From: Chromera velia
Lineage: Eukaryota > Sar > Chromeraceae
Direction of reading: 5' to 3'
Assembly: GCA_018398765.1 (NCBI GenBank)
Contig: JAHBMJ010005942.1
Span: forward strand, 1-30,000
Length of the DNA stretch: 30,000 bases
This document shows positions 11,129 to 20,633 of this stretch, piece by piece. Every line of letters begins with the position of its first letter. Within the stretch, counting starts at the first letter, position 1. The notes beneath the pieces are model-generated. The model was not told where the DNA came from and searched no databases. It worked only from the letters and a program-made list of their open reading frames with translations. The position numbers and the translations under genes were made by a program.

Positions 11129-14100
11129 AAAAAAGGGGGGAGTGATCGAAGGACCGTTTCCTTTCATTCTTCATCTGGACCCACGCATGGACACACACAA
11201 ACTTTCATTCTTCATCTGGACCCACGCATGGACACACACAAACAGACGCTTAGACACAGGCAGGTACTCAGGTGCCTGTTGAAGGCGAACTCCTACGGTT
11301 GGTGGGAGGTTTTACTTATTTATTTATTTTCATGCAGAAAAAGAATGTATGAAAATAAATGCATGCAGGTACCTGTTGAAGGCGAACTCCCACGGTTGGT
11401 AGGGAGTAGTGTCGTTGTTCTGTCCTGCTTGCCCTCTGTCGTTCTTCCCCCAGCCTGCGCAGATGTATGTATTTACTTTCATACAGAATTCTGTATTTAA
11501 TTTAATTAAATGCATGTATTTAATTCTGTATGAAAAAAAAAGTCCTGCTTGCCCTCTATCGTTCTTCCCCCAGCCTGCGCAGATGCATGCATGCATGTTC
11601 ACTTTAGATCAATCAGGCGAAGTAAGGAAAAAAAGTGATAGGCCTTCCAGCCATGAATTCCAACTTAATTCACTCACGTGCTTTTTACATTAATTGCTAT
11701 TCCCACTCTGGTTGTGCACCCTTGCAACGGCAGGCCGACCCTTCACTCTCTGCGATGCAGATTGTTAAATCTCTCCTTTCATTATGCACCCCTCTTGAAA
11801 TGCACTCAGTCACTCACTCAGTCACTCACTCACTCACTCACTCACCCGATTGATGCAGGGACCCACACTCATGCACCCTCCTGACCGGCCGGCCTGCCCC
11901 TTTGGAGTCCCCCCCCGGCCGGCCTCTCTCTCTACTCCCGAAGAATCTCAAAAGATCCGATTTATGGCTGTCCAAATGAAACAAACAAATAAAGAAAAAC
12001 GGCACCCATACATCCATCCATCCATCATGCGCATGCATGCAGCAGGACGAACGATCGATACCTAGCCGTGATGGCTTCACACTTACACTTGATGCAGTCA
12101 GATGTTGCAGAGGGTTTCAGGTACACGCATTTATTTTCATAAGTACGCAATAAATAAATAAGTACAAAATTCTGTATGAATACTTACACTTGATGCAGTC
12201 AGATGATCCAGAGGGTTTCAGGTACACGCACGTGAACTGGTTGCCTGCCGAGACCTGGTAAGGGTAGATGCCGGTGTCCAGATTGTCGAACCTCTCGTAT
12301 GCCACAGGGATCAGATCGTCCCCGTACCCCGACCCCTCGGTAATGTTGTTCCAGTACCCCAACGCTCTGTGCGTGTTCATACCAGCGCTGCAGATTTTAT
12401 TTTCATACATACAGAATAAATACATGCACAGTTCCAGTACCCCAACGCTCTGTGTATGTTCATATCAGTGCTGAATCAAAATCACTGCGAAAGAAACCAT
12501 TTGGCAATCTGCGGCAGAGAAAGAAAAAAAAAAAAGCGAAAGAAACCATTTGGCAATCTGCGGCAGAGAAAGAAAAAAAAAAGCGAAAGAAACCATTTGG
12601 AAATCTGCGGCAGAGAAAGAAAAGAAAAAAAAGCGAAAGAAACCATTTGGCAATCTGCGGCAGAGAAAGAAAAGAAAAAAAAGCGAAAGAAACCATTTGG
12701 CAATCTGCGGCAGAGAAAGAGCAACCAAGAAGAAATCGGAGCAGGCTTTCGTACAGGCCCACAGCGACAAACATAAACCGACACAATGAATAGCTAGGGG
12801 CAGAAATGGGGAGCAGGAATGAAGGAACGGAGACGCCCCTCCCTCCCTCCGCATGCAGGCAGGCCTGACTGAATCGATCGAACCCAAAGAGAGAGAGAGT
12901 ATCTATCCGCAGCAAACTGTCAAAGAAAGCAATCCCTCCCATGAATGATCAAACCAAAAGGAGAAGAAACGCAATCAATCCTGCTCCTCGTCCCCCCCCC
13001 TGTTGACCATCTGATTTGGATATGCACGTTGGAGACGAGCGTGAAGTCTGCAGGGTCTCCCAGGTACCCCAGGAAGCAGTGGTGGTCTACCCCCCCCGCC
13101 ATCGCATACAGTGTCAAGTTCCCCGTGGAGGCCCCTGTGATCTCTGAGTTGATCACGTTCGGCCCTGTGGGGTACGAGTCGATGCCGAGGGTGGTGTCGT
13201 TGGCACGCAGCAGGAAATTGCCCTTGTCCTGTCTCCCGAAGCACTTCATCGTCTTGCCTGTATGCGTCCATACATCGATGGATCGATCGAGGGAGATGAG
13301 CAACAGCGGATGGATCGAGGAATGGAGACCATGCAGAAGTGCTAGGAAGAGAAAGAGTCAACGAGGGGGGCGAGGTCAGGATGGCGAGCTAAAGAAACAC
13401 AAAGAGAAAAAGACAAAAGACGGTGCACATGTACCGGAAAGGATCACTTGAACAAAGAGATGAAAAAGAGAATGGAGACGGAAAAAATGGATTTTTTTGG
13501 ATTTTTTTTTATGAAAATAAATGCACGCACTGAAAAGGATCACTTGAACAAAAAGAGGCGAGAGAATGGAGAGAGAATTAAAAGAAGAGCGATCAAGAGT
13601 CCATGCACTGACCGAGATACGCGCCCACGCAAGTTTGTTCGAGTCCGAGGGAGACCAGAAATTTAACATCTGCAGCAAGACAGACAAAAATAAAGAACGA
13701 AAGAAAGGAAGGGACAGAGAGGAGAGACATTCAAGCAAGACCATTCATTAATGCATGTACCCTTGCCTCCAGACAGCCACACAAAGGAAAGGAAGACTGA
13801 TACATGAAGAATTGAATTGACGCACGCAAGGCCATTCATTCATTTACCCTTGCCTCCAGACAGCCACACAAAGTAAAGGAAGACTGATGCATGAAGAATT
13901 GAATTGACGCACGCAAGGACGCATCCAAATTTGCGTGCGTCAACTGCCTCCAGACAGCCACACAAAGGAAAGGAAGACTGATACATGAAGAATTGAAACT
14001 ACAGCCTCGATCGTTGACTGAATGCATTAGCGTCTGCCTCTGCCGTACTTTCTTTTTGCATCCCGAGACTTGGAACCAACCGAGCACACACACGCACACA

Positions 14101-15184
14101 TGCACACACTCCGGTATTCACCCAGCTGGCTCCATGGATGGAGCACAAAACGATCCATGGACACATCTTTCTCCCCATCAAGACGTAATCCCTCCAGCCA
14201 GCCGAAATTCCCATTTGACTTCTTTCACACAGAGGAATCTGGGAGGGGAGAGATTCAGGCGTGACACACATGTACATAGAGGTTGTCGTATCCACTGTGC
14301 ATCCGAGACTACGGCATCCTACTTCGATTCTCCTTCTGTCCAGAAAGCGAAGAGACAGACAGACAGACAGACAGACACAGACACACACAGAAAAAAAAAA
14401 GAGAGAGAGAGACTCACAGACCCACCGTCACAGACCACCCCGTCTCCATTGTATCCGTCGTTGCAGGCACACAGAAAACTTCCCGTCTGCACTCATCCAT
14501 CCATGCATCCATCCATCCATCCATCCATCCATCCACAAGAGGCGCTTTGTTTCGTCGTCAAGCGCTTCCAATTAAATAGGAAAGAACAGACGGAAAATTG
14601 AACGAATATCACCGCTCCGCCCAAACCCTTCTCTTCTCTTCTCTTCTCTTCTCTCTCTTCAGGAATGAAGGAATGAAGGCCGCAAGTCGATCGAAAGGAT
14701 GGCTGGGGTTCTGCTTTCTACTGCTCTCTTTTTTTTTATCGAAAGGATAGGGTTCTGCTTTCTACTGCTCTCTTTTTTTTTTATCGAAAGGGTGGCTGGG
14801 GTTCTGCTTTCTACTGCTCTCTTTTTTTTTTATCGAAAGGATGGGGTTCTGCTTTCTACTGCTCTCTTTTTTTTTATCGAAAGGATAGGGTTCTGCTTTC
14901 TACTGCTCTCTCTTTTTTTGGCTGGACCGGGGTGAATGAATGCCAAAGTTAGAAAGGAAAAAGGCCACCCACGCTTACGCATGCAGGACGGACACCTAGA
15001 CGCTGTCATGCAGAGAGGCCTCTCTGCATGAGGTTTTGTTCATTCTGTTCTTCATTCACTGCTCCGACGCTCTCCTCTCCTCTCCTCTCCTCTCCTCTCC
15101 GTTCCCTTTGTGGAATTTGAAAAACAAACAAACAAACAAACAAACAAACAAAAGAATCAATCAGCTGACGAACGGACAACAGAC

Positions 15185-15220
<36 letters not shown>

Positions 15221-15551
15221 CGTTTCCGTGCACGCGGCGTTGGTGTTGCAGTTGTCCACGGCGGTGCTGCACTCGTCGATGTCTGCATCCATCCATCCAT
15301 TCGTGTATTTATTTATTTATTTTTTTGCTTATTTATTTATTTGTTGCATTCATTCATTCATTCATTCATTGCATTGGGCAGGAAAGAGGAGATTTCGTCT
15401 GGGCTACTTAAGTTTCCCCAACCCAACAGGAATCCCCCCATTACTCAATCAGAGTGAAGCGCAAGAGGACAGTCAGTTAGTCAGGAAGGCAGGCAGGCAG
15501 GCAGGCAGACAGAGGGACAGACAGGCAGGCAGGCAGGCAGACAGAGGGACA

Positions 15552-15586
<35 letters not shown>

Positions 15587-17110
15587 GGAAACCAAATCAC
15601 AGAGGCAGATCGACGGGCGGTCACAGGTCCTTTCTTCCTTCCATTTTGTCGTCTCGTCCGGCTTCCACTTTTCGTCTGAGTACAAAAAGTGCGAATATTC
15701 TCGTGCTCATCGAGAGACTTTACTTCCTTCCCGGTGGCAGGCATTCACGAAACAAACAAACCGACGGACTGACTGACTGACTGGCGCAGGTGGTGCCTGT
15801 GCCTGAGTACCCGGCATTGCAGGCACATGAGAAAGTTCCTGCCTCGTTTGTGCACAGCGCGTTGGAGTCACAGTTGTTCCCGCTGCCTTCTCCCGAACAC
15901 TCGTCGTTGTCTGCATGTATGTAAATAAGCATATATATATATATATATATATGCATATGCACATGCAATTGTTATGGTCCTTTCTTCTTTCAGACGGCGC
16001 ACCAATCGCTCCCAGATCGATCAGACGGCTGCGGGAAAAAAACGCAACAACCAGGCACAAGAACTCCGAGCTGAATCGAGTCCCGACGCCTTCACATTCA
16101 GGCTCACGCCCCTCTTCCTCCTCCCCCCCGACTTGAATCACAGAGACCCCCAGGTCCGTCTCATCCCTGCCTACATACCAATTGACGCACGCAAGGAAAA
16201 TTTGGGATGCGTCCTTTCGTGCGTCAATTGAATCACAGAGACCCCCAGGTCCGTCTCATCCCTGCCTGCCTACCAGCAGACCCATGCATGCATGCATGTA
16301 CACACTCCCCGCGTCCCCCCTCTGATGCAACACAGCAACATGCATGTACACACTCCCCGCGTCCCCCCTCTGATGCAACACAGCAACATGCATGTACACA
16401 CTCCCAGCGTCCCCCCTCTGATGCAACACACCAACATGCATGTACACACTCCCAGCGTCCCCCCTCTGATGCAACACAGCAACAGCAGCATCAGGACAGA
16501 ATGGCGTTTTCAACAAATGATCGCTCTCCCTCCCTCCCTCTCTCTGTGTGTGTGTGTGTGTGTGTAGAGCCACCCGTATTCTATGGAGGACACACATGCC
16601 TGCCTGCCTGCCTACCGTTGCACACAGTCCCGTCACTCCCACCGCTGTCGTCTCTGTACCCCGGGGTGTTGCACGCACACGCGAAGGACCCGACACTGTT
16701 CACACACGCCCCCGCACCGCCCGCCGTGGCGCAGTTGTGGGTGCCCAGAGAGCACTCGTCAAGGTCTGCAAGTCAATTAAAGAAATTCAATTCAGAAACA
16801 GCAATTGAGTCACAAACAATTCAATTCAAATCAGTCAACGAATACTTTCGAGTTCTTCACACAGGACTGCCTGCCTTCCCCAAGTGCTCTCTCGCCCTAT
16901 CTGCAAAGAACACAAGAACAACATCGCTAGCGTACGCAAGTAAAGGCCTGCATGCATTCGCACGTTCGCATGAACACCGACGAAATATTTACATGCATGG
17001 GCAAAAGCAAGACTGGAAACAAACATATGCATATGTTGTTCAAGAAGAAACGGTGCCCGCCCACGCTCCTACCTGAGCAGGTGACCCCGTCTCCCGAGTA
17101 CCCGATATAC

Positions 17111-17147
<37 letters not shown>

Positions 17148-18026
17148 CATACATGCATATACAGAATGCCCACGCTCCTACCTGAGCAGGTGACCCCGTC
17201 TCCCGAGTACCCGTTGTTGCACGCGCACGTGAAGCTGGAGGTGGTGTCTGTGCAGGTGGCCCCGGAAGCGCAGTTGTTTGGGTAGACTGTGCTCCTGCAT
17301 TCGTTCACCGCACCTGCAAGGACCATCGCAGGGAAGGGAGGGAGGGCATCAGGGGCGAATTGACAAAGAGTCAAAGGGAGGGAGGGAGGACATCAGGGGC
17401 GAATTGACAAAGAGTCAAAGGGAGGGAGGGAGGACATCAGGGGCGAATTGACAAAAAGTCAAAGGAAGGGAGGGAGGACATCAGGGGCGAATTGACAAAG
17501 AGTCAAAGGGAGGGAGGGAGGACATCAGGGGCGAATTGACAAAGAGTCAAAGGGAGGGAGGGAGGACATCAGGGGCGAATTGACAAAGAGTCAAAGGGAG
17601 GGAGTGAGGGCATCAGGGGCAAATTGACAAAGAAAAGAAAAGAGTCAGCTGGCGGGGCACACACAGAGGAGAGGAGAGGTGGGATTAAAAAAAGATCTCT
17701 TGCGAGGAGAGGGAAAGCGGAAAAGACGGAGGGACTTCAATGCAAAAAAGACGAAGCGATGTAAAAGAAACGAATGGAGAAGGGACGCAGTCATGCTGCA
17801 CTCCACTGCATCTTGAAGACTTCCTTTCTCTCTCTCTCTCTCCCTCTGTGCGTGTGTGAATGTGTGTGTATGTGTGTGTGTGTGTGTGTGTTTGTCCAGA
17901 CAAATAGCTGAGATGAGACTGACAGCTTGAGGGATCGAAAGTACGAGAAGTGGTTGAAGATGCGCTGCCAGGATTGGAAATGTCTGAGGTGTACTGCGGT
18001 GTCTGTCCAACAGTGAACCTGCATTT

Positions 18027-18062
<36 letters not shown>

Positions 18063-20482
18063 AGAGTTTTCTGTCCATTCATTATTATGTTTATTCAGCC
18101 ATTTGAGTGGTTCAAGTTGCTGCCATGACAGAAGGGATATGACAGAAGGGGCCGCATTTTCTTTCATACAGAATTCTTTTTCAGGGAGCGCTCTTTTACA
18201 GAATTCTGTATGAAAGAATAAGTTGCTGCCATGACGGGATATGACAGAAGGGGCCGAAGGAGAAAGATCCCGCGGGGTATTCTATCTATATCCAGGCAGG
18301 CGAACTGACTGACTGACTCGCAACAGGGATCTCCCAGTTCGTGTCCGTTTGTAATTTTTTTTTTTTTTTAAAAAAGACTGACTCGCAACAGGGATCTCCC
18401 AGTTCGTGTCCGTTTGTAGATTTAATTAAAAAAAAAAAAGACTGACTCGCAACAGGGATCTCCCAGTTCGTGTCCGTTTGTCTGACCGTCCCCGTCGGAG
18501 TCCTCCTGCATCCATTCATTCATTCATTCATTCATTCAGTCAGTCAGTCAGTCAGTCAGTCAGTTAGTCAGTCAGTCAGTCATTTATTCATTCATTCATT
18601 CATTCATTCATTCAATCATTCATTCGTTCATTCGTTCGTTCATTCATTCATTCATTTATTCATTCATTTATTCATTCATTCATTCATTCATTCATCCATC
18701 CATCCATCCATTCATTCATTCATTCATTCAATTCATTCATTCATTCGAGCAAGAATACCACACACACAAGAAAGAATTTAGATGCAAAAGCAACAGAAAA
18801 GAAAAGAAAAAAAAATGTATATGGATATAATGACTTCATTTGCGTCTATCCGACCAAATGGGAGTTTTCTTTCCTTTCCTCCCCACAATTAAGCAGTACA
18901 CTGCACTTCGTGTCAAAACTACATTGAACCATGCCTGCATGCCTGCCTGCATGCCTGCCTGCCTGCCATCACTCTTCGGAGGAGCACTCTTAGTCAACCA
19001 GCATGAAATCCTTACCCTCAAATGACCTCAAATGCTCCCACACGTCCTACAACATGCAGTCAGAGAGCTTCTCTCAAGGCACTCACCCCACAATATGCAA
19101 TTAGAGGGCTTCTCTCAAGGCACTCACCCTACAATATGCAATCAGAGGGCTTCTCTCAAGGCACTCACCCCACAATATGCAATCAGAGGGCTTCTCTCAA
19201 GGCACTCACCCTACAATATGCAATCAGAGAGCTTCTCTCAAGGCACTCACCCCACAATATGCAATCAGAGGGCTTCTCTCAAGGCACTCACCCCACATTG
19301 TGCAATCACAGAGCTTCTCTCAAGGCACTCACCCCACAATATGCAATCAGAGGGCTTCTCTCAAGGCACTCACCCCACACTATGCAATCAGAGGGCTTCT
19401 CTCAAGGCACTCACCCCACACTATGCAGTCAGAGAGCTTCTCTCAAGGCACTCACCCCACAATATGCAATCAGAGGGCTTCTCTCAAGGCACCCACCCCA
19501 CACTATGCAGTCAGAGAGCTTCTCTCAAGGCACTCACCCCACAATATGCAATCAGAGGGCTTCTCTCAAGGCACCCACCCCACAATATGCAATCAGAGGG
19601 CTTCTCTCAAGGCACTCACCCCACAATATGCAGTCAGAGAGCTTCTCTCAAGGCACTCACCCCACAATATGCAGTCAGAGAGCTTCTCTCAAGGCACTCA
19701 CCCCACAAAAGTCAAAAGTCCAGGTCCCTCCCGTCGCGTTGAATCCTGTCCCAAACGCATTCAAGGATCCGACCCCCTCGGTGGAGGATGTGTCGTTGTG
19801 CCCTACCGAATAGCTGCATGCACGCATATGCGCATTCATTTACTTTCATACAGAATTCTTTCATCTACTTTCTGTATGAAAGTAAACGTTGTGCCCCACC
19901 GAATAGCTGGATGCATGCATATGCGCATTCATTTACTTTCATACAGAATTCTTTCATCTACTTTCTGTATGAAAGTAAACGTTGTGCCCCACCGAATAGC
20001 TGCATGCATATGCGCATTCATTTACTTTCATGCAGAAATTACAACACAAAATGCCGTGTTCAACATCATGCATATCAATTGAGAGAAAGGAAGAGTTCGC
20101 ACACGTGCTCTGCAGCCCATTGATGCACATGGATGCAGTGCTGCCCCTGCAGTCTGTGAAGCAGGACGGGAGGGATAGTGAAGGGCACAACGACGGTAGA
20201 GCGCCGTGCTCAATTCAATCAATGCATTGCTTGACAGATCGTGCTTGCACGTTTTGACGGTTCCCTCCCGACTTTCACGGAAATTAAGTGGCCGGAATGG
20301 TCTCTCAGCCGCCAGCCACGAATTTATCTGCCTGTCTACCTGTGTGCCTGTCTGCCTTCCCCTCCATCTATCTGAAAAAGAAACAAAATCTGTCTGTCTA
20401 TTCGAAGATGAAAGGAGCGAAAAAGAGTATGTGGTCTGTCTCGAAGCTGCAAAGACACGCATACTTACACTGACACGCACAA

Positions 20483-20523
<41 letters not shown>

Positions 20524-20598
20524 CTACACACACACACACCCCTACACACACACACACACATACACACACACATTCACACACACACATTCACACGCACA

Positions 20599-20633
<35 letters not shown>

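Noticed and set aside
14140-14340. Possible exon reading through [10 protein letters not shown] and [13 protein letters not shown]
   Set aside because: No entry phase fits exon 9 without a weak acceptor, and the direct exon 9 to 10 join aligns with the exon 28 to 29 join.
16207-17076. 289-codon plus-strand ORF
   Set aside because: It crosses a 48 bp array and lies antisense to EGF exon 6, whose cysteine pattern and splice sites are clear.
19022-20082. Plus-strand ORFs of 263, 236 and 301 codons ([15 protein letters not shown] repeats)
   Set aside because: They are products of the 41 bp donor array without stops in any frame; no start or splice context.
20050-20190. Possible exon with [13 protein letters not shown] between exons 1 and 2
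   Set aside because: Exon 1 (ending TA) and exon 2 (starting C) join in frame to a Temptin sequence; no donor of the right phase is visible.
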